A stretch of 40,142 bases of DNA from Ruegeria sp. R13_0 (lineage in GTDB: Bacteria; Pseudomonadota; Alphaproteobacteria; Rhodobacterales; Rhodobacteraceae): the NCBI RefSeq assembly GCF_017743995.1, contig NZ_JAGHRB010000024.1:1-40142 (forward strand). Reading direction: 5' to 3'. The notes beneath the pieces are model-generated. The model had not been told where the DNA came from and ran no database searches. It saw only the letters and a program-made list of their open reading frames with translations. A program made the translations under genes and the position numbers. Shown in pieces: positions 8,184 through 18,400 of this stretch (the stretch's first letter is position 1; every line of letters begins with the position of its first letter).

Positions 8184-9119
8184 TTATTGCTGTCCAACCC
8201 CGGTGCGTTGATTCTTTTGCACCACATCCCAGACGATTTCCTGCATCAGCCGGGCGGCCTCGGGGCCGGGGTCTGCGGCTCGGGTTCTGTCTGCTTTTGT
8301 CATAGCACGCGGCAGACCCACCGGTGACGTCTGATATAGGACGGCATAATGGGTCAAGGCGACAAGATAGGTGCCATAGTCGCTGAGGTGGATATTGTCA
8401 AAAAACAGATCCTCGCGACTGGATATGGGTCCAACGCCGCCCCGGCTTTCGACCTCGCGCACGAACTGAGCCACAACCTGACCAGCGGGAATGACATATA
8501 TGGGTTTGGGCTGATCCTCACGGGCTAAGGCGCGTCGCAGGATTTCTTTTTCCCAATAGCGTTCTAAATCCTTATCGAGGCGTTCCAGCCAATCTTCTTT
8601 ACCATCCAGTGGGTGCCATGTCTCGTATAGGTAAATACGTATGTCCGGGTTGGCTTGCCTGGCGAGTTGCACCCATTCATGCAGGTACGTCTCGCTGTCA
8701 TGATACTTGATTGCATCTCTGATCTCGACCATCTCGGTCAGGATCAGCGTGTCGTAATTACCGGTCGCTAGCGCGTCCTTGGCGTTCTTATAGTCAGTGG
8801 GCATGTTAAGAAGCTCAAATCCGGCAAGAGACTCCCCCTGATCCCAATGTGCTTTCAGGGGTGTGCCCCAACCCAACTGACTGCTGTAATTATGTCCATC
8901 CCCTGCCAGTTGCATCAGCATCACGGGTATGTTGGGGCCTACAAGGCTGTGGCCGAGGTGAAAGACATTTACGGGGCCGGATGGGGCCGGGCCCGGCATC
9001 TCATATAGCGCATCAAAGGCCTCAATATCCAACGGTTTGGCGGTTCCGAGCCGGACCACTCCGGCAATAGTGGCGATGGCAAGAAGGGCAAAAGCCGGAA
9101 GATAACGTTTGATCATCAT
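8184..9119 (-). CDS. SGNH/GDSL-like hydrolase, membrane-anchored or secreted
   Basis: The protein of about 311 residues starts with a basic-hydrophobic signal or anchor segment (MMIKRYLPAFALLAIATIAG). The catalytic serine block is FHLGHSLVG (Ser58 from this start). The C-terminal block is FFDNIHLSDYGTYLVAL, where Asp and His of the DxxH motif are in place. This architecture fits SGNH esterases/acyltransferases acting in the periplasm, possibly on acylated sugars. I chose the ATG at 9119 because the upstream ATG at 9161 lies in a 22-bp tandem duplication and would put 14 unlikely residues before the signal segment. The gene converges on the oxygenase. It follows the decayed PPTase gene on the same strand, about 165 bases away, so co-transcription with the NRPS operon is possible. 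Confidence 0.75.
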   Translation of the reverse strand: MMIKRYLPAFALLAIATIAGVVRLGTAKPLDIEAFDALYEMPGPAPSGPVNVFHLGHSLVGPNIPVMLMQLAGDGHNYSSQLGWGTPLKAHWDQGESLAGFELLNMPTDYKNAKDALATGNYDTLILTEMVEIRDAIKYHDSETYLHEWVQLARQANPDIRIYLYETWHPLDGKEDWLERLDKDLERYWEKEILRRALAREDQPKPIYVIPAGQVVAQFVREVESRGGVGPISSREDLFFDNIHLSDYGTYLVALTHYAVLYQTSPVGLPRAMTKADRTRAADPGPEAARLMQEIVWDVVQKNQRTGVGQQ

Positions 9120-9163
9120 TGAAACCTGTTGCTGTGTATTGTGAAACCTCTTGCTGTGCATTG
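9120..9163. repeat. Two tandem 22-bp repeats before the SGNH hydrolase gene
   Basis: Bases 9120-9141 and 9142-9163 are the same 22-mer with two mismatches (TGAAACCTGTTGCTGTGTAT.. against TGAAACCTCTTGCTGTGCAT..). They lie immediately upstream of the preferred start codon. They may be a duplicated leader or a regulator site. Confidence 0.75.
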
Positions 9164-9285
9164 TAAGGAGGTGTGCTTCAGATACGTTCGTAAATACGAA
9201 GATACTGTTTTCGGCGATGAGTGTTCTAGTTGTGATGTGCAGCCTTTCCGACCGATCTACAAGGATCGCGCGCCGGGCAGGAAAC

Positions 9286-9828
9286 TCAATTTTTTACCTC
9301 CTTAAACTCGATAACCTGACCCGTCATAGGATAGGGTGTCTTGTAGATGCTTTCCTTCATACAAAATACCTGCCTAGCCAAATTGTCCACGCCGCAAGGC
9401 GGGCTGCGTCTCCAGCCAATCTTGCTCGGATGGGGTGCAGACAACCTATTCAAGGTCGGCAGCCAGTGGTGTGCCCGGTTCGATTTCGACGTTGATACTC
9501 TGTCCGCGCCTGTTTTATGCAACACAACCGCGATACAGATGTCATCACTATGTGTGATGGATCCCACCAAACCAGCTGGCCAGATAGGACTGCGATCCGG
9601 CGCCATTGGAATGGTGTTCAGCTGGTGATTGAGGTTTTGCACGGCCTGACGTGCGGCAACACGCCCAGAAGTAAACTCCAACTGAAGTTTTGTGACGGCG
9701 CGCGCCTTTGCTGGTTCTTCTTCGGGCAGCAAAGCCCCGCCCGGGGTTTTTGGATCGGTCACACCAATACCTATACCCGGGCCGAGCATTTTCTGAAGCT
9801 CGGCTTTTATCGCTACAAACCTGCTCAT
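9286..9828 (-). pseudogene. 4'-phosphopantetheinyl transferase (EntD-type), frameshifted
   Basis: An open frame of 180 codons exists, but only its two ends look like an EntD-type PPTase. The N-terminal part has GGALLPEEEPAKA, EFTSGRVAARQA and WPAGLVGSITHS. The C-terminal part has LARQVFCMKESIYK and PYPMTGQVIEF. Between about 9505 and 9385 the expected sequence is in another frame (SINVEIEPGTPLAADLE, a TAG stop, VVCTPSEQDWLETQPALRRG). Two compensating indels have thus thrown the middle out of frame. The metal-binding GxDxE motif is lost in the open frame and is altered to SINVE in the original one. The C-terminus also seems short. Its ATG overlaps the NRPS stop (ATGA), so it was once coupled to that gene. 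Its role would have been to activate the PCP and ACP domains. Confidence 0.85.
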
Positions 9829-12800
9829 GCCGACCGTCTGCGGGCGCGCATTTCGCGGCGGCGGGCCATTGCATCGCCGCGATTGCTGGCCTTGTCCTGC
9901 GCTGGTTGGACCGGTTCTGCGTCAGCAGGTTTGACTCCGGTTTTCTTCTCAATGGTCTCGGCCAAGCCTGCCAAAGTCGGGAATCGGAAGATATCCGTGA
10001 TATTGAGGCCGGGTACGTTCAACTCTTTGCGGATTTCCCGATGCGCCTGCACGGCCAACAGGGAATGCCCGCCGAGATCGAAGAAATTGTCTCGTCCGCT
10101 TATTTCGGCGACCCCCAGAATCTGTGACCAGATCGCTGCGATCTTCTGCGGAACCGAGCCGCCCGAGACGGGTTCGGATACCCGAGTCGCAACGCGGGGC
10201 TTCTGCACTGAAGGGGCAGGCAAAGCCTTGCGATCCACCTTGCGGTTCGGTGTCAACGGGAAGCTCTCCAGCGTCACGAAATGCGTGGGCACCATGTAGT
10301 CTGGAAGTTGCGCTGCCAATGCCTGCCGCAATGCCTTTTCATCAACAGTTTGATCGACGGTCATGTAAGCCGCGAGTTGCACTAAGTTGGGCGTGTCCTC
10401 TCGCGCGATGACAACCGACTGGCGCACGCCAGCTTGCGCGTCGATCAGACTTTCAATCTCACCCAGCTCGATCCGATAGCCGCGCAGTTTGATCTGGTGA
10501 TCTGCCCGGCCCAGGAAATCGAGCTTACCATCCGTCTGCCAGCGCACCAGATCTCCGGTGCGATAGAGCCGTGCACCCGGTACATCTGAGAACGGGTCAG
10601 GCACGAACCGCTCGGCGGTCAGGTCTTCGCGTTGCCAGTAGCCGCGGGTGACGCCAGCGCCGCCGATATACAGCTCTCCTGCCACGCCGATGGGAACGGG
10701 GTTTCTGTGTTCATCCAGCACGTAGACTTGCGTATTGGCTATGGGCGTGCCGACATTGATCACGCCTTCGGCAGAAACGGCGGTTTCGGTCGTTGACCAG
10801 ATCGTTGTTTCCGTCGGCCCGTACATGTTCTCGATATGCGCAGGCGACAGCTTGTTAATCTGTTTGACCAGCGAGCCGGGCAGGGCCTCGCCACCGATCA
10901 TCATGTGTTTGACCTTGGACAAAGCAAACCGCGCTTCGTCGCTCATCAGGATCATCTGCGCCATGCTGGGGGTGCATTGCAGGTGGCTGACGTTGCGGCG
11001 AATGATCTGGGCGGCAATGGAATAGTCGTCCTCGGCCAGTTCTGTATCCTGATTGGACAGGCGCAGAACCTCGGCCAGAGGCTTCAGACCCTCCATCACC
11101 TGATCGACCGAGATGCCATAGTCGATCAGGCAGGCGATCTCATCGACACCGATGCGTTTGAGTTCTTCGACCCGGTTCAGGCAGTCCTCAACAGTGCCAA
11201 ACAGGCCGGAATCCTCAAAATAGCGCAGGAAGGCGAAATCGAGGATGCCTTCGAGTTCATCATCAGACAGGCTGCCCAGATCCAGTTGGAACGGGTTCGA
11301 CACCCCTTTGGGTTTCTTGAAGGCCGGGAAGGCCCAGGCATATTGCTTGATCAGCCCGGCGGCCGAGCGCAGGTAGTTCTTCATCGGCTCGCGCGCGACC
11401 TCGCGCACTTCTTCACGGTCCTGCCCGACATAGGTGTGCAGCATCAGGGTGACCGTGTGATCATCGGGATCGTACCCCGCTTCGCGCAAGGCCGCTTGAT
11501 AAATACCGATCTTGTCGGCCACCTCTTGCACGCTCTGGCCGAGAAGGTGAGTCAGCACGTTGGCGCCGATGGCCCCGGCTTCGCGCCAGGTGTCCGGATT
11601 GCCCGCAGTGGTGACCCAGACGGGCAGTTTCTTCGATACCGGGCGCGGCTGCGTAACCACGCCGTGCATATCCCCGGACTTGGTGGGGAATTCCACTGTC
11701 TCGCCAGCCCAGAGCTGACGCAGAGTGCTGATCGCTTCGAGCATCGCGGGTTTGTTTTCCGGCGGCGTGTTCTCGGGCCGCAGGACAAAATCATCGGGCT
11801 GCCAGCCAGAGGCGATGGCAAGCCCCGCGCGCCCGTTGGTCAGGTTGTCGATTACCGCCCATTCTTCGGCAATGCGCGCGGTATGGTGCAGAGGTGCGAC
11901 GCAGCTGCCTGCGCGGACACCGATATTCTCGGTCACGGCGGCGACGGCTGCACCCGTCACGGACGGGTTGGGGTAGGGGCCACCGAAGGCATGGAAATGA
12001 CGCTCGGGCGTCCAGACGGCGCAGAAGCCGTTCTGATCTCCGAACTTTGCGCCCTCAAGCAGCAGTTTGTACTTGTCGCGCCCGACACCATCGTCGTTGC
12101 CCCAGTAGAACAGGCTGAACTCCATGCCCTTGCCGGTGATGGATTTCCCGGCACTCACATCACCTGCGACCAACGCGCGGTTTTCGTCATCGCTGAGAAC
12201 GATCTTGAAGCCGCGCGCCAGCGTCCAGAACAGCTCTAGCACCGAAATATCGAAGGACAGGCTGGTAACCGCTAGCCAGACCCCGGCCGGATCATGACTG
12301 ATGCGATCGTCCATGCCGGTGAAGAAGTTCGACACGTTGCGATGTTCGACCATGACCCCCTTGGGGCGTCCGGTCGAGCCAGAGGTATAGATCATGTAGG
12401 CGAGGTTCTCCGAACACACGCCGCTGTCGACATTGTCTTTTGCAGCCGTTCCCAGCCGTGGGTCCTTGTCCAGCAGCAAGGCTTGTGCGCCGTGATCAGG
12501 CAAGCTTGCGGCCAGAGCGGATTCCGTCAGCACCACCTTCGCGCCACTGTCTTCAAGATAGAGCGCCGTCCGATCCGCAGGATAGGCCGGGTCCATCGGC
12601 ACATAAGCTCCGCCCGCCTTCAGGATCCCCAGCGCCCCGATCAGCAACAGCGGGGATCGTTTGACATGCAAACCCACCAGCGTATCGGGGCCTACACCCA
12701 TCTCACGCAACACATGCGCAACCTGATTGGCCAGAGCGTTCAACTCGGCGTAGGAGAAGCTAAGGTTCTCAAAGACCAGCGCCGGGGCATCTGGTGTGCG

Positions 12801-14444
12801 TGAGACCTGCGCCTCGAAATGCTGATGCACGCAGGAGGTCTGATCGTATGCGGTGTCGGTATCGTTCCAGTCCTGTAGGATCTGAGCAAGCTCGGTCTCG
12901 GGCAGGATAGGGAGGTCCCGGATCGCCTGACCGCGCTGCGCCTCACCGGAGAGTGCCACCAGCAGGTTTTCCAGCCGGGCCGCAAACAGGTGCAGAGCGG
13001 CGTCCGAGACATGTCCGCTGTCCACAAACAGCGCGGCCTGATCCCCGGATGCGACAAGGGTCAGGCTTGTCCCCGGAACCAGCCCGGCCGAGACATCATC
13101 GGACAAGCCAATCGCAGGCGTTTGCAGCGGAGTTGATCCCGGCATGCGCGCTGGTAAATCGCAGGCAAACGGGCCCATCTCGCGGGCCTGTTCGATGGTT
13201 TGGCTCAGCCCCTCTTGCGCCTCTGCAAAGGCCTGATCAGCCGCGAAGCGGATCGGAACCCAGCTGTTGATATAGGGTGATGCGGCATCCGATAGCCGCA
13301 GCGCCAGATCAAGATGTATGGTATCGCCGAGCCGCGCCATGAGGGCCGCCAGCGCCGTTTGGGAGGTGATATTGTCAAGGCCAGTTGGGAGGTGCAGCAC
13401 TTGCGACCGAGGCGCACCGGACGGGGCCGCTGTGTTGATCAGGGGGATCTCGATCTGCTGTAGCGCTTCAAGTCGGATACGCCATTCGGGTTCAGCGGAC
13501 AACGTGGCAGAAACATATCGGTCGATCTGCACCACTTGATCTGGGGTAGGTACGGGCAGGGCGCTGCCCCCGTTCAACAGCCCATCGGTCGAGACCGAAG
13601 CCCCCAAACCATTGCGCAATCCGCTGACCTCAACCACTCCGTCACTTGTTGCAACGGTCAGGCTGTCGGCTGTGCTTGCCAGAATGGTACCGGGTGTCGC
13701 GTCGGTTTGCTGATCGCTGACCTCGACCGAGCCGACCAGCCAGATCTGGCCATCACGCTCGATCTTCGGACAGCAAAGCGGGTTCCAGTATTCTCCATGA
13801 TCCAACGCGCGGGTCAAAGCGGCCAGCTCAGTAGCATGCTTGGAGAAATCCAGCCTAGCGGCTGCCTCGGGGCGGTCGTTCTTTGCAAAATAGCTGCGCT
13901 GCGACAGATCTTGCGAGGTTGTCGGCTGATCCGTCTCAAGCGCGCGGATCACATCTCCAAAGCTTTCGATGGCGGCGCCATAGCATTTGGTATTCAAGGT
14001 CAGGGCGGTCTCACGGTCGCTGATATCGAACAGATTCTGGGCGACAATCCCGCCTTCATCGACACCGCCCGAAATCTTGTGCCAGGTGATCCCGTGTTGT
14101 GCCTCACCGTTCAGAATGGCCCACACCGGAGCGTTCAGACCGGCATAGCGTGGCAGCGGGCCATCATGGAAATTGACCGCGCCCTTGCTGGCTTTGTCCA
14201 AAAGCGTCTGCGGCAACAGATCGAGATTGGCGATGCTGAGCAACCAGTCGAACGACGCACCCTCGATCCGGTTTGACAAATCCTGACCAGGGGCATGCAG
14301 AGGCAGGGAATGCGACTGTGCCCAGGCCTCGACATCCGGGTTGCGGGTCGCCACCCCCTGAATACTGTGCCCCGCCTCCAGCAGCATTTCCCCGCATTGA
14401 ATGACAAGGGATTCATGGCCGATAAGAAATGTGCTGAAAGGCAT
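9825..14444 (-). CDS. NRPS: formyltransferase, half C domain, A domain with inserted luciferase-like monooxygenase, PCP
   Basis: This 1539-residue synthetase opens with a formyltransferase-like domain (about 1-310). NFHDGPLPRY and GGVDEGG supply the Asn/His/Asp set used with formyl-tetrahydrofolate. Residues 310-540 look like the C-terminal half of a condensation domain without HHxxxDG. The A domain starts near 545: YTSGSTGRPKG (A3, about 688) and SFDISVLELFW (A4, about 730), whose Asp suggests an alpha-amino acid substrate. A flavin-dependent luciferase-like domain of the MupA/Atu3671 type fills about 775-1130 (EFSLFYWGNDDG, GLAIASGWQPDDF). The A domain resumes with NMYGPTETT (about 1203), YRTGD and NRKVDRKAL. 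FFDLGGHSLLAV (about 1453) carries the phosphopantetheine serine. The tail is very basic (MARRREMRARRRSA). There is no thioesterase. It starts two bases after the glycosyltransferase stop, with GGAG inside that gene's end. Confidence 0.93.
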   Translation of the reverse strand: MPFSTFLIGHESLVIQCGEMLLEAGHSIQGVATRNPDVEAWAQSHSLPLHAPGQDLSNRIEGASFDWLLSIANLDLLPQTLLDKASKGAVNFHDGPLPRYAGLNAPVWAILNGEAQHGITWHKISGGVDEGGIVAQNLFDISDRETALTLNTKCYGAAIESFGDVIRALETDQPTTSQDLSQRSYFAKNDRPEAAARLDFSKHATELAALTRALDHGEYWNPLCCPKIERDGQIWLVGSVEVSDQQTDATPGTILASTADSLTVATSDGVVEVSGLRNGLGASVSTDGLLNGGSALPVPTPDQVVQIDRYVSATLSAEPEWRIRLEALQQIEIPLINTAAPSGAPRSQVLHLPTGLDNITSQTALAALMARLGDTIHLDLALRLSDAASPYINSWVPIRFAADQAFAEAQEGLSQTIEQAREMGPFACDLPARMPGSTPLQTPAIGLSDDVSAGLVPGTSLTLVASGDQAALFVDSGHVSDAALHLFAARLENLLVALSGEAQRGQAIRDLPILPETELAQILQDWNDTDTAYDQTSCVHQHFEAQVSRTPDAPALVFENLSFSYAELNALANQVAHVLREMGVGPDTLVGLHVKRSPLLLIGALGILKAGGAYVPMDPAYPADRTALYLEDSGAKVVLTESALAASLPDHGAQALLLDKDPRLGTAAKDNVDSGVCSENLAYMIYTSGSTGRPKGVMVEHRNVSNFFTGMDDRISHDPAGVWLAVTSLSFDISVLELFWTLARGFKIVLSDDENRALVAGDVSAGKSITGKGMEFSLFYWGNDDGVGRDKYKLLLEGAKFGDQNGFCAVWTPERHFHAFGGPYPNPSVTGAAVAAVTENIGVRAGSCVAPLHHTARIAEEWAVIDNLTNGRAGLAIASGWQPDDFVLRPENTPPENKPAMLEAISTLRQLWAGETVEFPTKSGDMHGVVTQPRPVSKKLPVWVTTAGNPDTWREAGAIGANVLTHLLGQSVQEVADKIGIYQAALREAGYDPDDHTVTLMLHTYVGQDREEVREVAREPMKNYLRSAAGLIKQYAWAFPAFKKPKGVSNPFQLDLGSLSDDELEGILDFAFLRYFEDSGLFGTVEDCLNRVEELKRIGVDEIACLIDYGISVDQVMEGLKPLAEVLRLSNQDTELAEDDYSIAAQIIRRNVSHLQCTPSMAQMILMSDEARFALSKVKHMMIGGEALPGSLVKQINKLSPAHIENMYGPTETTIWSTTETAVSAEGVINVGTPIANTQVYVLDEHRNPVPIGVAGELYIGGAGVTRGYWQREDLTAERFVPDPFSDVPGARLYRTGDLVRWQTDGKLDFLGRADHQIKLRGYRIELGEIESLIDAQAGVRQSVVIAREDTPNLVQLAAYMTVDQTVDEKALRQALAAQLPDYMVPTHFVTLESFPLTPNRKVDRKALPAPSVQKPRVATRVSEPVSGGSVPQKIAAIWSQILGVAEISGRDNFFDLGGHSLLAVQAHREIRKELNVPGLNITDIFRFPTLAGLAETIEKKTGVKPADAEPVQPAQDKASNRGDAMARRREMRARRRSA

Positions 14445-14446
14445 CT

Positions 14447-15463
14447 TTACTCTCCAATAACTGGCTTGGATGTGCTGTCATGCGTGGCTTTGCGAGTGGG
14501 CGCGCGAAAGCAGGCGGACAGGTCATGCCAGGCCAGGGTACGCAAAAAATGGGGCGGAACACCGCTGTCCTTACGAGTGATCAAACACCGCAACCAGTGC
14601 AGGAAACCACCGGTCAAATGTACGCAGGTGGCACCGGCCGCATAAAACCGGCCGTGGTTCTTGACAAAATAATGCAGGCGCGAGTCGAACCAATAATTTG
14701 GCACTCGGCTCCAGGTTTTCATGCCGGTGGAGGCGGACCCGATATGCATGACCTCGCTGGGGCGTACATAATCCGTGCGATAGCCTGCAAGTGCGGCGCG
14801 GCGGCACAGATCGGTTTCTTCGAAATAGAGGAAGAACTGTTCGTCAAAGAGGCCAATTTCATCCAGAACGCTTTGCCGCATCATCAGGCTAGCCCCGGCT
14901 GTCCAACCAACTGGGCGTGTCTCGGGTGGGATGGGAATACGCACAAGCCTATTGGCAAATAGACGAGTAACGACCCCCAATCTAATGCCTCCTACAAATT
15001 CGCTGGTAATCGAGGGGAACCTAAAGCTGGTCAGGTGCGGATCCCCGTCTTCGCCGTGGATGTAGCTGCCAGCAAAACCTGCCTGAGGCGTGGTTTCCAG
15101 ATGCTCCAGCAGCAGGCCTATGGCGTTCTCTGCCGGGAAGGCGTCAGAGTTCAGGATGTAGACATAGTCGGGCCGCATGCCATCGGACAGGCCCGCTCGT
15201 ATGCCTACGTTGTTGCCCGCGCCAAAGCCACCATTGTGACCAGACTGGATGACCCGAACACGATTGTCCTTGTCCCAACCCTGATCCTGAACATGGGCTG
15301 CGATGGCCTCAAACGACCCATCCTGTGAATCATTGTCCACCACGATGATCTCGCCTGTGATCCCCTCCATCGCCTGCCGCGCGGCGCTGACGGATCGCAG
15401 AGTCATGTCCGGCGTTTTGTAATTCAGAATAACCGTCAGGAGTTTGGGATCAGCCATGGTCAT
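14447..15463 (-). CDS. Family 2 glycosyltransferase
   Basis: This 338-residue protein is a GT-A fold, rhamnosyltransferase-like enzyme that moves a sugar from a nucleotide donor. It begins LLTVILNYKTPDMT, then has IIVVDNDSQDGS (residues 39-50, nucleotide binding). NGGFGAGNN and YILNSDAFP follow, in the position of the DxD-type metal site, and FLYFEETDLCRRAALAGY is the conserved ED block. There is no signal peptide; it is likely cytoplasmic or membrane-associated. Its ATG overlaps the PKS stop codon (ATGA) and its own stop is two bases before the NRPS ATG, so it is locked into the biosynthetic operon. That position argues that it glycosylates the PKS-NRPS product rather than the exopolysaccharide, but this is inference. 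Confidence 0.9.
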   Translation of the reverse strand: MTMADPKLLTVILNYKTPDMTLRSVSAARQAMEGITGEIIVVDNDSQDGSFEAIAAHVQDQGWDKDNRVRVIQSGHNGGFGAGNNVGIRAGLSDGMRPDYVYILNSDAFPAENAIGLLLEHLETTPQAGFAGSYIHGEDGDPHLTSFRFPSITSEFVGGIRLGVVTRLFANRLVRIPIPPETRPVGWTAGASLMMRQSVLDEIGLFDEQFFLYFEETDLCRRAALAGYRTDYVRPSEVMHIGSASTGMKTWSRVPNYWFDSRLHYFVKNHGRFYAAGATCVHLTGGFLHWLRCLITRKDSGVPPHFLRTLAWHDLSACFRAPTRKATHDSTSKPVIGE

Positions 15464-18400
15464 TCCGCCGCTTGCCGGAGGGTTGGGCGCGGGACCCGAC
15501 GCTCTGTATTTTCCAGGCAGGTCTTCATCTGTGCGGCCAGCACGCGGACATTGGGTTCCAACACCATCGAGTCGTGATCGCCAGGTACTTCGAACACTTC
15601 GATATTGGGGGCCCAGGGCGTCCAGTCATTGTCGTGGGTCAGGTAGTAGCGCTCATGATGTACCAGTTTGCCCGGCCCCAGTTCCCATTTCCCAACCAAA
15701 GGCGGGCGGAACAGGGTCAGAGGGCCATTCCACGGATGCAGAGGATAGCTGTTGACGCTTTCCAGGAACGCGGCCTCGATCTCGGTGTCGTGGAATTGCT
15801 GGCCGGTCTCGGCTGTTTCTTCCTTGGGTTGGCGTTTATGGATCTCCCATGCGATCCGGTTCTTGGCCCATTGAATGGGGTAGCTTGCACCCTTGTTCCG
15901 CATCTCCTGCAGCTGAATCTTCAAGCGATCCGCTTTGCTGAGCGGGTGTCGTACCGGTAGGGGCGTATCCAGCATGACCAGCGCTGCGATCTCTTCGCCC
16001 GCTTCAGTCAACTGGCGCGCGATCTCATAAGCCGTGATACCGCCACCCGAGAAACCGCCCAGCATGTACGGCCCCGAGGGTTGCACCTGCCGCATCTCGG
16101 CGATGTAGTCCTTGGCGGCCTCGCGCAGATCGCGGTGCGGTTCCTCATCACCATACAGACCGCGCGCCTGCAGGCCATAGAAGGGCCGGTCGGTGCCCAC
16201 CAGATGCGCCAGATGGCGCAGGTTCAGCACATTGCCGAACATCCCCGCCACCAGGAAGAACGGAGTCTTTGGCCCACCTTCGCCGGAATGCATCGGCACC
16301 AGATGGGTAAAGCGGCGTTCCGGTGCCGCAGGGGCTGCCGCTGGCGCATCGCCCTCGCCGCCATCTTTGGGCACGCCGCGGGTGGCGATCAGGTCGGCGC
16401 ATTTGCGGATGGTCGGGGCCTCGAACAGGACCGAGATTGGGAAATCCACGTTATAGGCCTTACGGATTTGCGCGAACAGGCGCACCGCGATCAGGGAATG
16501 CCCACCCAGATCGAAGAAACTGTCCTCGACGCCAATCTCGTCAACACCCAGTAGTTCCTGCCAGAACCCGGCGAGGCGGCGTTCGATGTCATTTTCCGGC
16601 GCGACATAATCCGAGTCCAGCTCGGGACGCTGGAACTTCTGATCCGAGCTTTCGGTGGATGCACCGCTATCGGCGGCCTGCGCGATCAGTCCCTCCAGAT
16701 CCAGCGAGGACAGGATGATCTGCGATTGCCCGCTGGCCAGTGCCTGGAAGAACAAATCCGCCCCTTCTGTCGCCGGAATACCCTGAGACAGGTTGTGACG
16801 CAGCCGTTCCTCGGCCGGGGACAGGGGCGCCGGGGCGTCGACCTCAGAGGTGATCGCTGGGGCGCTTTCGGTGAAGGCAAAATCCACAGCATCTTCCATC
16901 CGGCGGATCGAGAAACCCTCTACCTCGATGCAGATCGTGCCGTCTGGGGCTGCGATGGTGACATCGAAACTGGCGGCCTCGCTCTCGGCGCGGTTTTCGC
17001 CTGCGTTGCGGACCCAACTGACAATCTGCGCGGGCAGTGGTGCATAAACGCGGACCGAGCGGTAGGAGACCGGCACCCAAAGGTGCGAGGCCTGATATCC
17101 TGAGATCAGCTCCATCGCCCAGCCCGTGGCTAGATCCATCAGAGCCGGATGCAGGTGGTAGCCCGATTGTATATCCGCTTGCAGTCCCTCAGGCAGCGCC
17201 AGATGAGCCAGGCCCTCATCCTGCCCCAGTGCAGTTAAGGTCAGCACCCGCCAGCGCGGGCCAAAATTCAGATGTGCCTCCTGCGGGGATCGCAGACGGC
17301 CCGCGCCTTCGGCCTGATGGGCCGGGCCGCAACGGGCAGCGATGGCCTCCACATCCAGCCGTGCTGGCGTGATCAACGGCAGTAGAGACAAGCTCGCTTG
17401 GGCGTTCAGTTCGAACGCCTCATCCGATCCACTCTCAACCGTTAAGTCATAGCCCACATCGCTGCGTGGCAGGCGCAGACGGACCTGCTGATCTTCACTG
17501 TCCGAGACTGCAAGGGGGCGCAGGAAATATAGGTCGCGAATTTCAAACGGACCGGTTTCGCCTTGCACGCGCAGCGCCTCGGAGGCCAGTTCCAGATAGC
17601 CGGTGCCGGGCACCAGAGCGTGACCGGCCTTGGTTCGGTGGTCGTTCAGGAACCAACGGTCATGGGCGTTGTAAGTCGCACTCAGCAGGCGGTTGCCCGC
17701 GTCATCAAAGCTTGCCTGATCCAGCATCGGAACGTCCGCCGGGGTTACGGGCGCGGGCTCGGCAGTGCCTGTCCGAGCCTCCATCGCATCCGCGGCCATG
17801 CCCACATCGGCCCAGATACCCCAGTTGACCGACACAACCTGCGTTTTGTCGCCCGAACGCGCGCGAGCATAGGCGTTCAGGTATTCATTGGCGGCCACAT
17901 AGTCGACCTGACCTACAGGTGCCGTCGCGGTTGAGCTGGACGAGAACAGAACCAACCAATCTAGCAATCCGTCGGGGAAGATCTGGTCAATGACCTGCGT
18001 GCCGTGGATCTTGGGCGTAAAGACGTCCTCGATCTCCATCATGGTCTTGGTCATGATCGGCGCATCGTCGATCAGGCCAGCCGCATGGATCACGCCGTTG
18101 ATCTGGCCGAATTCCTGCGTGGCGCTTTCGACGCAGCGGCGCATCTCTTCAACATTGCTGACGTCGACAGACATCGGCAGCACTTTGCCCCCTGCCGCTT
18201 CCAGCTTTTCGATAGCGCGGATACGGCGGGCTGTCTTGTCTTGCGGGGCCGAGTTGTTCAGCACGGTTTCCCACTGATCCCGCGGCGGAAGGTCTCCGCG
18301 CGCGAGCAGGACGATATTGGCGTCCACTTTGGAAATCAGCGCTTCGGCCAGTGTCAGGCCAATGCCGCCGAAACCGCCGGTGATCAGGTAAGTGCCACCA

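Noticed and set aside
10836..12239. 467-codon open frame on the plus strand opposite the NRPS
   Set aside because: It lies antisense to the monooxygenase and A-domain coding region, has no recognisable motif, and is explained by GC-rich codon bias of the real gene.
13536..14276. 246-codon plus-strand frame opposite the formyltransferase domain
   Set aside because: Antisense to clear formyltransferase motifs; no independent evidence.
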